Made by a program: the position numbers and the translations under genes
Shown: positions 7,438 through 15,297 of the stretch, piece after piece
Layout of the letters: every line of letters starts with the position of its first letter
Position numbering within the stretch: the stretch's first letter is position 1
Notes under the pieces: model-generated
Seen by the model: the letters and a program-made list of their open reading frames with translations, nothing else
Databases searched by the model: none
Told to the model about the DNA's origin: nothing
Assembly (NCBI GenBank): GCA_017449675.1
Contig: JAFTFG010000006.1
Span: 1-64,000 of the forward strand
Source: Prevotella sp.
GTDB taxonomy: Bacteria; Bacteroidota; Bacteroidia; Bacteroidales; Bacteroidaceae
Direction: 5' to 3'
DNA: 64,000 bases

Positions 7438-9357
7438 CTATCGTCCTAATTTCAGACTTAACTGCTGATAAATCACATTCAGTCTTTCGAACTCTTCCTT
7501 GAACTCCTGGCTCTTATAAATCTCCGGATTTGTCTTGAGTTCGTTCATGAGTTCCTTCTTCCGCTCATTCACAATGACATAGCGGAAGTCGAGAATCAAA
7601 TGCTCCACTTGCTGGCGGATGCCCTGTTCCGTCTGTTTCATCTCGAAGCCACGTCCCAGTTGGTAGTTATCCACTGCAAGACGAGTGGCGAGTTGGCTCA
7701 CCTCAATATCAGGATGCTGGGTGAAATAGGTCTCTGCCTTGAAACCATCCTCCATAGAATGCTCCACCGCCTCATGCAGGATACGGTTATAGAGGTCGTT
7801 GCTGAAGGAGAGACCGTCGCCACTGAAGTCGAAGTCAATATACTGGGCGACATTCATATTGATAAAACCGCCATCCTCGGTCTCCAGTCCCCTCATAATC
7901 ACCATGTCGCCATGACGGATAATCAGTTGGATGAGCATACGCTCCACCTCTAAGGTCTGCTCTTGAGGAGTATGCAGTCCTATCGGCTCCGGCACCGTCT
8001 TCTGCTCCTGCTGTCGCTCCTCACGCTCTGCCTCCTTACGCTGTTCCTCCTTGTCGCCAGCGATATACTTATTCGTCTGGGAAATCAAGGTCCGCTCGTC
8101 TACCTCCAATCGGCGGGAACAGTCGGAGATATAGGCTGAGCGCACGATCGAATCAGGTATCACACTCACAGAGCGTACGATGCTGTTTATCGCCTCGGCT
8201 CGTTTGATAGGGTCTTTCACCCCTTTCAACAACAGGTCGGTCTTAAACTGGATGAAGTCGGTCTGGTGGTCCTCGATATATTGTCGGAACTCTGTTGCTG
8301 TATGCTTGCGGGAGAAAGAGTCGGGGTCATCACCGTCAGGCAACAGCAGCACCTTCACGTTCATTCCCTCTTGCAGCAGCATGTCAGTACCTCGCATGGC
8401 GGCATGGATACCAGCCTCATCGCCATCGTAGAGCAATACGATATTCTGAGTAAAACGGCGCAGCAGACGGATCTGGTAGACAGAGAGTGCCGTACCTGAG
8501 TTTGCCACCACGTTCTCCAGTCCACACTGATGCATCGCTATCACATCGGTATAGCCCTCCACCATATAGACACAGTCCTCTTTGACAATGGCTTTCTTTG
8601 CCTGGAAGATACCATATAACTCTCGTTCCTTATGATAAATCTCTGAGTCGGGTGAGTTGACGTATTTCTGCTGCACGCCCTTTGTGGCGGCATCGAGTTT
8701 TCTGCCACCAAAGGCGACCACCTTACCACTGACATTCAACCAAGGGAAGATGGCACGACCCGCAAAACGGTCGTAGATGCCACGCTCGTTCTCTATACAT
8801 AATCCGGTCTTGACGAGGAACTCATCCTTGTAGCCCTTACGATGCGCCTCATTCACTAAAGCGTCACGCTTGGTGAGGGCGAAGCCCAACTGAAACTTCT
8901 TGATGATATCGTCACGGATTCCACGACTGCGGAAATACTGTTTACCAATAGCCTGTCCGTCGACATCCTGATTCAGGATCTCATGAAAATACTGACATGC
9001 CCACTCATTGACGATAAACATTGACTCTCGGTCACTCTGCTCTTTCTTCTCCTCGTCAGAGAGTTCACGCTCCTCAATCTCGATGTTGTATTTCTTCGCC
9101 AACCAGCGCAGGGCCTCCGGATAGGTGATCTGCTCGTGCTTCATCAGGAAATTGACAGCATTGCCTCCCTCACCGCAGGCAAAGCAATGGCATATCTGCT
9201 TAGAGGGTGACACCATGAACGACGGGGTCTTGTCATCATGGAAAGGACACAAGCCCTTATAGTTCACCCCCGCCTTACGGAGATTAACGAACTCGCCCAC
9301 CACATCCACGATGTTGACGGCATCCATGATCTTATCAATCGTCGCCCTGTCAATCAT
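7438..9357 (-). CDS. dnaG: DNA primase DnaG
   Basis: A 639-residue replicative primase that makes RNA primers at the fork. The N-terminal CHC2 zinc finger has C37, H40, C58 and C61. The TOPRIM core follows (VEGYTDVIAMHQ with the acidic Glu, then LYDGDEAG). The C-terminal helicase-interaction region is Gln/Glu-rich and divergent. The frame is open to 9468, but the ATG at 9357 (MIDRATIDKI) matches the family start. A TATCTTTG promoter box (9363-9370) ends six bases before it. Confidence 0.95.
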   Translation of the reverse strand: MIDRATIDKIMDAVNIVDVVGEFVNLRKAGVNYKGLCPFHDDKTPSFMVSPSKQICHCFACGEGGNAVNFLMKHEQITYPEALRWLAKKYNIEIEERELSDEEKKEQSDRESMFIVNEWACQYFHEILNQDVDGQAIGKQYFRSRGIRDDIIKKFQLGFALTKRDALVNEAHRKGYKDEFLVKTGLCIENERGIYDRFAGRAIFPWLNVSGKVVAFGGRKLDAATKGVQQKYVNSPDSEIYHKERELYGIFQAKKAIVKEDCVYMVEGYTDVIAMHQCGLENVVANSGTALSVYQIRLLRRFTQNIVLLYDGDEAGIHAAMRGTDMLLQEGMNVKVLLLPDGDDPDSFSRKHTATEFRQYIEDHQTDFIQFKTDLLLKGVKDPIKRAEAINSIVRSVSVIPDSIVRSAYISDCSRRLEVDERTLISQTNKYIAGDKEEQRKEAEREERQQEQKTVPEPIGLHTPQEQTLEVERMLIQLIIRHGDMVIMRGLETEDGGFINMNVAQYIDFDFSGDGLSFSNDLYNRILHEAVEHSMEDGFKAETYFTQHPDIEVSQLATRLAVDNYQLGRGFEMKQTEQGIRQQVEHLILDFRYVIVNERKKELMNELKTNPEIYKSQEFKEEFERLNVIYQQLSLKLGR

Positions 9358-9401
9358 GACTGCAAAGATACACAAAATATCTGAATCCTCTATAATCTGA
9401 T

Positions 9402-9470
9402 TGCACAAAATATTCAATTTGTGCACATCTAGACTGTTTTTGTGCATTTTATTTTGCCGTGTGCGCAAAA
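9402..9470. promoter_or_regulatory. Cluster of TTTGTGCA half-sites before etfB
   Basis: A perfect inverted repeat TGCACAAA (9402-9409) / TTTGTGCA (9418-9425) with an 8-base spacer. It is followed by a third TTTGTGCA (9439-9446) and the related GTGCGCAAAA (9461-9470), which overlaps the etf core promoter. The layout between divergent dnaG and etfB resembles binding sites for a dimeric regulator. The regulator is unknown. Confidence 0.45.
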
Positions 9471-9483
9471 AACAGTACCTTTG
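9453..9483 (+). promoter_or_regulatory. Promoter of the etfBA-acd operon
   Basis: TTTG (9453-9456), 19 bases, then TACCTTTG (9476-9483): an exact match to the Bacteroidetes promoter layout. Transcription would begin inside the hairpin that follows, giving a leader of roughly 120 bases before etfB. Confidence 0.8.
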
Positions 9484-9509
9484 CAGTGCTTTTTTGAAAA
9501 AAGCACTGC
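9483..9509. repeat. 13-bp perfect inverted repeat at the etf transcript 5' end
   Basis: GCAGTGCTTTTTT and its exact complement AAAAAAGCACTGC are separated by a single G. The structure begins at the last base of the -7 box, so the mRNA would start with or within a stable hairpin. The rest of the leader (9510-9610) is a GC-rich run with words such as GCATTCGGCTTGCACT, which looks like a dispersed intergenic element. No riboswitch was recognised. Confidence 0.75.
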
Positions 9510-9610
9510 GAAGACAGGCTTCGCCTCAGCAAAGAGCACGCTCTCTGCATTCGGCTTGCACTGTCATTGCACCCGATTTTGAAATTTCAATATTATACAT
9601 TATTAATAAT

Positions 9611-10483
9611 ATGGCTTTAAAGATTGTTGTGCTGGCGAAGCAAGTGCCAGACACCCGTAATGTGGGTAAGGATGCCATGACAGCCGAAGGCACCGTCAAC
9701 CGTGCTGCCCTACCCGCTATCTTCAATCCAGAAGATTTGAACGCCTTGGAGCAGGCTCTTCGTCTGAAAGAGCAGAACCCAGGCTCTACAGTAGGAATCC
9801 TCACGATGGGTCCTCCACGTGCAGGTGAGATTATCCGTCAGGGACTTTATCGTGGTGCCGATACGGGTTGGTTGCTGACCGACCGCCTGTTTGCTGGTGC
9901 CGATACCCTCGCTACCTCGTATGCCCTTGCCACCGCTATCAAGAAGATCGGTGACGTGGACATCGTCATTGGTGGTCGTCAGGCTATCGATGGTGATACC
10001 GCTCAGGTAGGTCCTCAGGTTGCCCAGAAACTGGGTCTCAACCAGGTGACTTACGCAGAGGAGGTAATCAGTGTGAAGGATGGCAAGGCTACCATCAAGC
10101 GTGTGATTGACGGTGGTGTGGAGACCGTAGAGGCTCCCCTGCCTGTTGTCATCACCGTTAATGGAAGTGCTGCTCCCTGTCGTCCCCAGAACGCCAAGTT
10201 GGTAATGAAGTACAAGCGTGCCACCTGCCCGATGGAAAGACCTGCCGAAGGCACGTCTTACGACGGCCTGTACGACGAGCGTCCTTACCTGACGTTGAAC
10301 CAGTGGAGCGTTGCCGATGTCGACGGTGATGCCAACCAGTGCGGTCTCGCAGGCTCTCCCACGAAGGTAAAGGCAGTGAAGAACATCGTGTTCCAGGCTA
10401 AGGAGTCGAAAACTTTGACGGCTTCTGATGCTGATGTCGAGGGAATGATCAAAGAATTGTTGGAAGAGAAAATCATTGGTTAA
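9611..10483 (+). CDS. etfB: Electron transfer flavoprotein subunit beta
   Basis: A 290-residue ETF beta/FixA-type subunit. With EtfA it would accept electrons from the acyl-CoA dehydrogenase encoded two genes downstream. The N-terminus MALKIVVLAKQVPDT and the segment GGRQAIDGDTAQVGPQVAQ are the family signature. The open frame extends upstream to 9401, but the ATG at 9611 gives the family start; the extension would cross the promoter and hairpin. EtfA follows after three bases. Confidence 0.93.
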   Translation: MALKIVVLAKQVPDTRNVGKDAMTAEGTVNRAALPAIFNPEDLNALEQALRLKEQNPGSTVGILTMGPPRAGEIIRQGLYRGADTGWLLTDRLFAGADTLATSYALATAIKKIGDVDIVIGGRQAIDGDTAQVGPQVAQKLGLNQVTYAEEVISVKDGKATIKRVIDGGVETVEAPLPVVITVNGSAAPCRPQNAKLVMKYKRATCPMERPAEGTSYDGLYDERPYLTLNQWSVADVDGDANQCGLAGSPTKVKAVKNIVFQAKESKTLTASDADVEGMIKELLEEKIIG

Positions 10484-10486
10484 GAT

Positions 10487-11512
10487 ATGGCTAATAATGT
10501 ATTTGTTTATGTTGAGATAGAAGGTACACAGGTACAGGAAGTATCTCAGGAGTTGCTGACCAAGGGTCGCAAACTCGCCAATGAACTGAAAGTGGAACTC
10601 CATGCTGTTGTTGCTGGTACTGGCATCAAGGGCAAGGTGGAGGATCAGATTCTGCCTTATGGTGTCGACAAACTGTTTGTCTTCGACGGTGAGGGACTGT
10701 TCCCCTACACCTCGGCTCCCCACACGGACATCCTCGTCAACCTCTTCAAGGAGGAGCAGCCACAGATCTGTCTGATGGGTGCTACCGTGATCGGTCGTGA
10801 CCTCGGTCCCCGTGTCAGTTCTTCATTGACCAGCGGTTTGACTGCCGACTGCACGGAGTTGGAGATTGGCTCTTACGAGGACAAGAAGAATAATAAGGTA
10901 TATGAGAACCTGCTCTACCAGATTCGTCCTGCCTTCGGTGGTAACATCGTGGCAACGATCGTGAACCCCGACCACCGTCCACAGATGGCTACTGTTCGTA
11001 GTGGTGTGATGCAGAAAGCCATTTATGACGGCAAGGCTAAGAACGAGGTGGTTTATCCTGAGGTATCGAAGTATGTCTCTCCCGAGGCATTCGTCGTGAA
11101 AGTCCTCGACCACCACGTGGAGGCTGCCAAGCACAACCTGAAGGGTGCGCCCATCGTGGTTGCTGGTGGTTACGGTGTAGGCTCTAAGGAAGGCTTCGAC
11201 CAGTTGTTCCAACTCGCCAAGGTATTACATGGTGAGGTGGGTGGTAGCCGTGCCGCTGTGGATGCAGGTTGGATTGACCACGACCGCCAGATTGGTCAGA
11301 CGGGTGTCACCGTTCATCCGAAGGTGTATATTGCCTGCGGTATCTCTGGACAGATTCAGCACATCGCTGGTATGCAGGACTCTGGTATCATCATCAGTGT
11401 CAACTCTGACCCCGATGCTCCTATCAACCGCATCGCCGACTACGTGATCGTCGGTACCGTGGAGGAAGTCGTTCCCAAACTCATTAAGTACTATAAGCAA
11501 AATTCGAAATAA
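10487..11512 (+). CDS. etfA: Electron transfer flavoprotein subunit alpha
   Basis: A 341-residue FAD-binding ETF alpha subunit. The C-terminal FAD domain is clear: GGYGVGSKEGF, GSRAAVDAGW, GQTGVTVHPKVYIACGISG, then SVNSDPDAPIN. It is a cytoplasmic partner of EtfB, located between etfB and the acyl-CoA dehydrogenase with spacers of three and two bases, so all three should be made together. In anaerobes such ETFs may take part in electron bifurcation; whether this one does cannot be read from sequence alone. Confidence 0.95.
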   Translation: MANNVFVYVEIEGTQVQEVSQELLTKGRKLANELKVELHAVVAGTGIKGKVEDQILPYGVDKLFVFDGEGLFPYTSAPHTDILVNLFKEEQPQICLMGATVIGRDLGPRVSSSLTSGLTADCTELEIGSYEDKKNNKVYENLLYQIRPAFGGNIVATIVNPDHRPQMATVRSGVMQKAIYDGKAKNEVVYPEVSKYVSPEAFVVKVLDHHVEAAKHNLKGAPIVVAGGYGVGSKEGFDQLFQLAKVLHGEVGGSRAAVDAGWIDHDRQIGQTGVTVHPKVYIACGISGQIQHIAGMQDSGIIISVNSDPDAPINRIADYVIVGTVEEVVPKLIKYYKQNSK

Positions 11513-11514
11513 TT

Positions 11515-13242
11515 ATGGCAAACTATTATAGTGATCATCCTGAGATCGGGTTCTACTTGAACCATCCCCTGATGGCTCGTATCGTCGAGTTGAAAGAAAA
11601 GGGTTTCGCTGATGCGAAAGAATATGACTATGCTCCCGTTGACCTGGGCGATGCCATCGAGAACTACAAGCAGATTCTCGACATCACAGGCGACGTTGCC
11701 GCTAATATCATCGAGCCGAATGCTGAGGACGTAGACCTCGAGGGTCCACACTTGGAGAACGGCCGTATGATCTATGCTAGCAAGACCTACGAGAACCTTG
11801 ATGCCACCCGCAAGGCTGGTCTCTGGGGTGTCTCCATGCCCCGTCGTTACGGCGGTCTGAACCTGCCCAACACCGTATTCTCCATGCTGAGTGAGATGAT
11901 CTCGGCTGCAGATGCTGGTTTCCAGAACATCTGGTCGTTGCAGTCGTGTATCGACACGCTCTATGAGTTCGGTAGCGAGGAGCAGCGTCAGAAATACATC
12001 CCTCGTGTCTGCGCTGGTGAGGGTATGAGTATGGACCTCACGGAGCCTGATGCAGGTTCTGACTTGCAGCGTGTGATGCTGAAGGCTACCTTCGACGAGA
12101 AGGAGAACTGCTGGCGTCTGAACGGTGTGAAGCGTTTCATCACTAACGGTGACTCTGACATCCACCTTGTACTGGCTCGCTCTGAGGAGGGCACCAAGGA
12201 CGGACGTGGTCTGTCGATGTTCATCTACGACAAGCGTCAGGGGGGCGTTGATGTTCGTCACATCGAGCATAAACTGGGTATCCACGGCTCACCTACCTGT
12301 GAGTTGACTTACAAGAACGCCAAGGCAGAACTCTGCGGAAGCACTCGTCTGGGTCTGATCAAGTACGTGATGGCACTGATGAACGGTGCCCGTCTGGGTA
12401 TCGCCGCACAGAGTGTCGGTGTGGAGCAGGAGGCTTACAACGAGGGACTTGCCTACGCCAAGGAGCGTCAGCAGTTTGGTGAGAAGATCATCAACTTCCC
12501 CGCTGTCTATGACATGCTCTCTCGTATGAAGGCTAAACTCGACGCAGGTCGCAGCCTGCTCTACGAGACAGCCGCCTATGTGGATGTCTATAAGTGTTTG
12601 GAGGATATCGAGCGTGACCGTAAGTTGGAGCCCGAGGAGAAGCAGGAGTTGAAGAAGTACCAGCGTCTTGCCGATGCCTTCACCCCACTTGCTAAGGGTA
12701 TGAACTCAGAGTACGCCAACCAGAACGCCTACGATGCCATCTCTATCCACGGTGGCTCAGGCTTCATCATGGAGTACAAGAGCCAGCGTCTGTTCCGTGA
12801 TGCCCGTATCTTCTCTATCTACGAGGGTACCACCCAGTTGCAGGTTGTCGCTGCCATCCGCTACATCTCTAACGGCACGATGCTGCAGAACATCAAGGAC
12901 ATGATTGCCGCTCTGCCAGAGAATGCCGACGCAGCCCTGAAGGCTCGTGTGGAGAAGTTGCTCCCCATCTACGAGGACGCACTGAACTACGCCAAGGAAC
13001 TGGACAACCAGGATGCCTTCGACTTCCTCGCCCGTCGTCTCTACGACATGACCGCAGAGTTGGTGATGAGCCTGCTCATCATCCGTGATGCCGCCAAGGC
13101 TCCTGAACTCTTCGCCAAATCGGCTCAGGTCTATGTCCGCATGACTGAGGAGGATGTCTATGGCAAGTCCGCCTACATCAAGAACTTCAAGGTTGAGGAC
13201 TTAGCCAACTTCAAGGCTGCGGAGCCTGAGACAGAGGCTTAA
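11515..13242 (+). CDS. Acyl-CoA dehydrogenase with C-terminal extension
   Basis: A 575-residue FAD-dependent acyl-CoA dehydrogenase, longer than the usual 380 or so. The core shows MDLTEPDAGSDLQ, the flavin-contact region RFITNGDSDIH, and the segment YAKERQQFGEKI. IHGGSGFIMEY and RDARIFSIYEGT then follow. The catalytic Glu is expected near the last motif. The extra C-terminal about 130 residues match the helical domain seen in long bacterial members of this family. The last gene of the etf operon, followed by a terminator. Substrate chain length is not evident. Confidence 0.93.
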   Translation: MANYYSDHPEIGFYLNHPLMARIVELKEKGFADAKEYDYAPVDLGDAIENYKQILDITGDVAANIIEPNAEDVDLEGPHLENGRMIYASKTYENLDATRKAGLWGVSMPRRYGGLNLPNTVFSMLSEMISAADAGFQNIWSLQSCIDTLYEFGSEEQRQKYIPRVCAGEGMSMDLTEPDAGSDLQRVMLKATFDEKENCWRLNGVKRFITNGDSDIHLVLARSEEGTKDGRGLSMFIYDKRQGGVDVRHIEHKLGIHGSPTCELTYKNAKAELCGSTRLGLIKYVMALMNGARLGIAAQSVGVEQEAYNEGLAYAKERQQFGEKIINFPAVYDMLSRMKAKLDAGRSLLYETAAYVDVYKCLEDIERDRKLEPEEKQELKKYQRLADAFTPLAKGMNSEYANQNAYDAISIHGGSGFIMEYKSQRLFRDARIFSIYEGTTQLQVVAAIRYISNGTMLQNIKDMIAALPENADAALKARVEKLLPIYEDALNYAKELDNQDAFDFLARRLYDMTAELVMSLLIIRDAAKAPELFAKSAQVYVRMTEEDVYGKSAYIKNFKVEDLANFKAAEPETEA

Positions 13243-13262
13243 TACAAACGAACTCAATAAAA

Positions 13263-13300
13263 AAGGGGACCCAAGCATTTCGCTTAGGTCTCCTTTGTTT
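13263..13300 (+). terminator. Terminator of the etfBA-acd operon
   Basis: GGGGACCCAAGC pairs with GCTTAGGTCTCC (one wobble, one mismatch) around ATTTC, followed by TTTGTTT. It lies 22 bases after the acyl-CoA dehydrogenase stop and also marks the border to the AT-rich patch. Confidence 0.75.
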
Positions 13301-13363
13301 GATACCTATTTTTACATCGTTTTGCTATCACTCAAAGAGGAAAAGATTATCTGATGATACATT

Positions 13364-13648
13364 CTAATCTTCATCAAATAGTAACTCCAAACTATCTTGA
13401 CCATTAAGGAGTTGTAAGAGTTCCATGTCTATAAGACTTAAATGGATATTAGTATTGTATAGTTTTTGTTTATCAAGTGCAGAAAGTGTTTTGTATACTT
13501 CTAAAGCAGAATTGATATTGTGGTGGGCCTTCATTAATTGACCCATAAATATCTTAGAATGATTTGACTGTTTCATTTTTTCTCGCGAAAATAGATAAAT
13601 GGAACGATAAAAATAATTTTCTTTGCTTTTTTTATTCTTTTCGCGCAT
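13364..13648 (-). CDS. Hypothetical 94-residue protein
   Basis: A small basic-to-acidic protein: the N-terminal third is rich in Lys/Arg/Ser, the middle is predicted helical (NINSALEVYKTLSALDKQKL), and the end is acidic (ELLFDED). No family was recognised. It is divergent from the HNH gene in the same AT-rich patch. The start is uncertain: ATG at 13648, or the in-frame ATG 24 codons in (MKQSNHSK). It could be an accessory or antitoxin-like partner of the HNH protein, but nothing in the sequence proves this. Confidence 0.4.
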   Translation of the reverse strand: MREKNKKSKENYFYRSIYLFSREKMKQSNHSKIFMGQLMKAHHNINSALEVYKTLSALDKQKLYNTNIHLSLIDMELLQLLNGQDSLELLFDED

Positions 13649-13703
13649 TCTTTAATGGATTGTATTTGAATTCTTGTAGATTTTCATTATATTTGTAAGC
13701 AAA

Positions 13704-14438
13704 ATGACATTTACTATGCAATTTGATGACTTTATTTCTGATTTTTATCATTATATGATTAGTGAAGGTAACTTGACTCCTAAAACCAGTCATGATTATA
13801 TTTCACGCTTGAAGTTCTTGACAAATGATTATGATATCAATGAAAATTTAACTAAAGAGATAATAAGGGAGATTTTAAACTCTGAGGAGACATTAAGAAA
13901 AACCCGTTCTGTATATGTATCCCGCAAAGCAATCAGCGATTTCAGTGCAGGCTTAAATAAATTTTTAGCATTTATCAAATCTGATTATCACAAAAGAATT
14001 GAAGATAGTATTATTAAAGAGATAACTCAAATTGAAAATTCCAACTCATTAAAAGATACAGAAAAGAAAGCAATTGTCCTTTCAAGAATAGGACAAGGAT
14101 ATTTCCGCAAAGAGTTAATTAATTATTGGGGATGTTGTTCTGTATCCAGTTTCCCTTCTACATGGATGCTAGTAGCATCTCATATAAAGCCATGGCGTAA
14201 TTCTAATAATGAAGAAAGACTGGATGTATATAATGGTTTACTACTGTTACCAAATTTAGACAAACTTTTCGACAAAGGATATATGTCTTTTGATGCTAGT
14301 GGTCATGTTATTTATTCAAAACTCCTTAGTAAGGAGGATAAGAGAATTCTGCATTTACCAGACGATTTGAAATTAAGAACAATAAGCCCTAATCATCTTC
14401 CATATTTAAAATACCATAATGACTATTGCTTGTTATAA
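13704..14438 (+). CDS. HNH endonuclease with SAM-like N-terminal domain
   Basis: A 244-residue protein. Residues about 5-95 resemble the SAM-like core-binding domain of tyrosine recombinases (ISEGNLTPKTSHDYISRLKFL). No recombinase catalytic domain follows. The C-terminal half is HNH_2-type: GQGYFRKELINYWGCCSV, then ASHIKPWRNSNNEERLDVYNGLLLLPNLDKLFDKGYMSF, with the H of ASHIKPW and the following Asn/His positions of the HNH fold. Similar C-terminal domains occur in restriction or defence nucleases. The gene is much richer in A and T than its neighbours, suggesting acquisition. A TATATTTG box ends 13 bases before the ATG. Function is inferred. Confidence 0.75.
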   Translation: MTFTMQFDDFISDFYHYMISEGNLTPKTSHDYISRLKFLTNDYDINENLTKEIIREILNSEETLRKTRSVYVSRKAISDFSAGLNKFLAFIKSDYHKRIEDSIIKEITQIENSNSLKDTEKKAIVLSRIGQGYFRKELINYWGCCSVSSFPSTWMLVASHIKPWRNSNNEERLDVYNGLLLLPNLDKLFDKGYMSFDASGHVIYSKLLSKEDKRILHLPDDLKLRTISPNHLPYLKYHNDYCLL

Positions 14439-14469
14439 ATGAGATTTTTCCACCAATATTTTTTACCCT

Positions 14470-14540
14470 CTGCAACATCTGCCATTCTGCAACACTATTT
14501 GATAATCAGGCGGTTACGTGTTGCAGATGTGTTGCAGATG
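14470..14540. repeat. Inverted/direct repeat TCTGCAACAC / GTGTTGCAGA
   Basis: TCTGCAACAC (14486-14495) is the exact complement of GTGTTGCAGA, which occurs twice in tandem 11 bases apart (14518-14527 and 14529-14538). A related CTGCAACATCTG lies just before (14470). The structure sits 32 bases after the HNH gene stop. It has no T tail, so it is not a simple terminator. It may be a recombination or attachment scar. Confidence 0.6.
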
Positions 14541-14730
14541 AGTAAGATAGGGGCATAAATGAGGTCGAAAGGGCTTAAAAAACGGATAAAAAACGATGAA
14601 AACGAGTAAAAAATAGTGCTTTCGTCGTCAGACTCTGATTTATGCCGTGATGACTCCAGATATCGGAATGAATCGTGCTGGGTATAGGTAAGTTTGAAAG
14701 GAATGGCACTTTAAGGTAGTTACCAGATAC

Positions 14731-14805
14731 TGGAACAAAGTGTTCCCCCGTATGGAACAACTTGTTCCCCCGTACGGACTAAAATGTTCCCCCGTGGGGA
14801 ACAAC
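14731..14805. repeat. About 22-base tandem repeat GTTCCCCCGTA-GGAACAA
   Basis: Three and a half imperfect units of roughly 22 bases. Each has GGAACAA (or GGACTAA) followed by four or so variable bases and TTCCCCCGT. Within each unit GGAACA and TGTTCC form an inverted repeat. The rest of the 450-base spacer 14439-14887 shows no convincing gene. Confidence 0.7.
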
Positions 14806-14887
14806 CCGGAAGATGGCACCTGCGGGCTGAGGAGGCGGCACTTCTCCCCTCGTAGGCTTAGAACGATTGATGGCTGACCATTCATTG

Positions 14888-15241
14888 TCAGAACGCATCC
14901 TCGATATGATCAATCTCTGGTTCTGTGCCTGGTGTACCGATGACGCAGACGATATCAAAACGGATGTCGTGGTTGATACGACGGTATTTCACATAATGAT
15001 TCGCAGCCTGTTGTAGGTTGCGAATCTTTTGGTAGCCTACGGCTTCGACTGGGTCGGTAAACAGACGGTTGCTACGGGTCTTCACCTCAACAAAGACCAC
15101 CGTGTCACCATCAAGGGCGATGATGTCCAAGTCACGGTGACCGCTCTTCCAGTCACGCTCTATGATCTGGTAGCCCTTACGCTGCAGATAGTCCGCAGCG
15201 ATATCCTCACCCCATCTGCCGATGTCGTTATGCTCCGCCAT
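14888..15241 (-). CDS. yraN: YraN family endonuclease-like protein (UPF0102)
   Basis: A 117-residue UPF0102 protein with a restriction-endonuclease-like fold. Conserved elements are GRWGEDIAADYLQRKGY, the acidic DLDIIALDGDTVVFVEVKTR (D-x-n-E-x-K nuclease pattern) and the Arg/Lys end. The length is usual. Family members are predicted Holliday-junction-resolvase-related nucleases; the cellular role is not settled. It lies 56 bases after purN on the same strand, with a simple AT repeat between. Confidence 0.92.
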   Translation of the reverse strand: MAEHNDIGRWGEDIAADYLQRKGYQIIERDWKSGHRDLDIIALDGDTVVFVEVKTRSNRLFTDPVEAVGYQKIRNLQQAANHYVKYRRINHDIRFDIVCVIGTPGTEPEIDHIEDAF

Positions 15242-15250
15242 GAGACACTA

Positions 15251-15289
15251 AAGATTAAACGTTAAACATTAAATATTAAACGTTAAATA
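15251..15289. repeat. Simple repeat of ATTAAACGTTAAA words
   Basis: The word ATTAAACGTTAAA occurs twice, with a related ATTAAA stretch between, filling most of the purN-yraN spacer. It resembles other short word repeats in spacers of this window (19235-19260, 58302-58325). Confidence 0.6.
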
Positions 15290-15297
15290 CGCTAGGT

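Noticed and set aside
9710-10723. A 337-codon minus-strand frame across etfB and etfA
   Set aside because: Antisense to two conserved genes; no motif.
11491-12285. A 264-codon minus-strand frame inside the acyl-CoA dehydrogenase gene
   Set aside because: It is the complement of a strongly conserved gene and lacks any motif.
14731-14805. CRISPR array
   Set aside because: Units of about 22 bases repeat directly without unique spacers and there are no cas genes.
14575-14885. Minus-strand frames in the HNH-yraN spacer
   Set aside because: Their sequence is mostly the tandem GTTCCCCCGTA repeat; no protein-like pattern.
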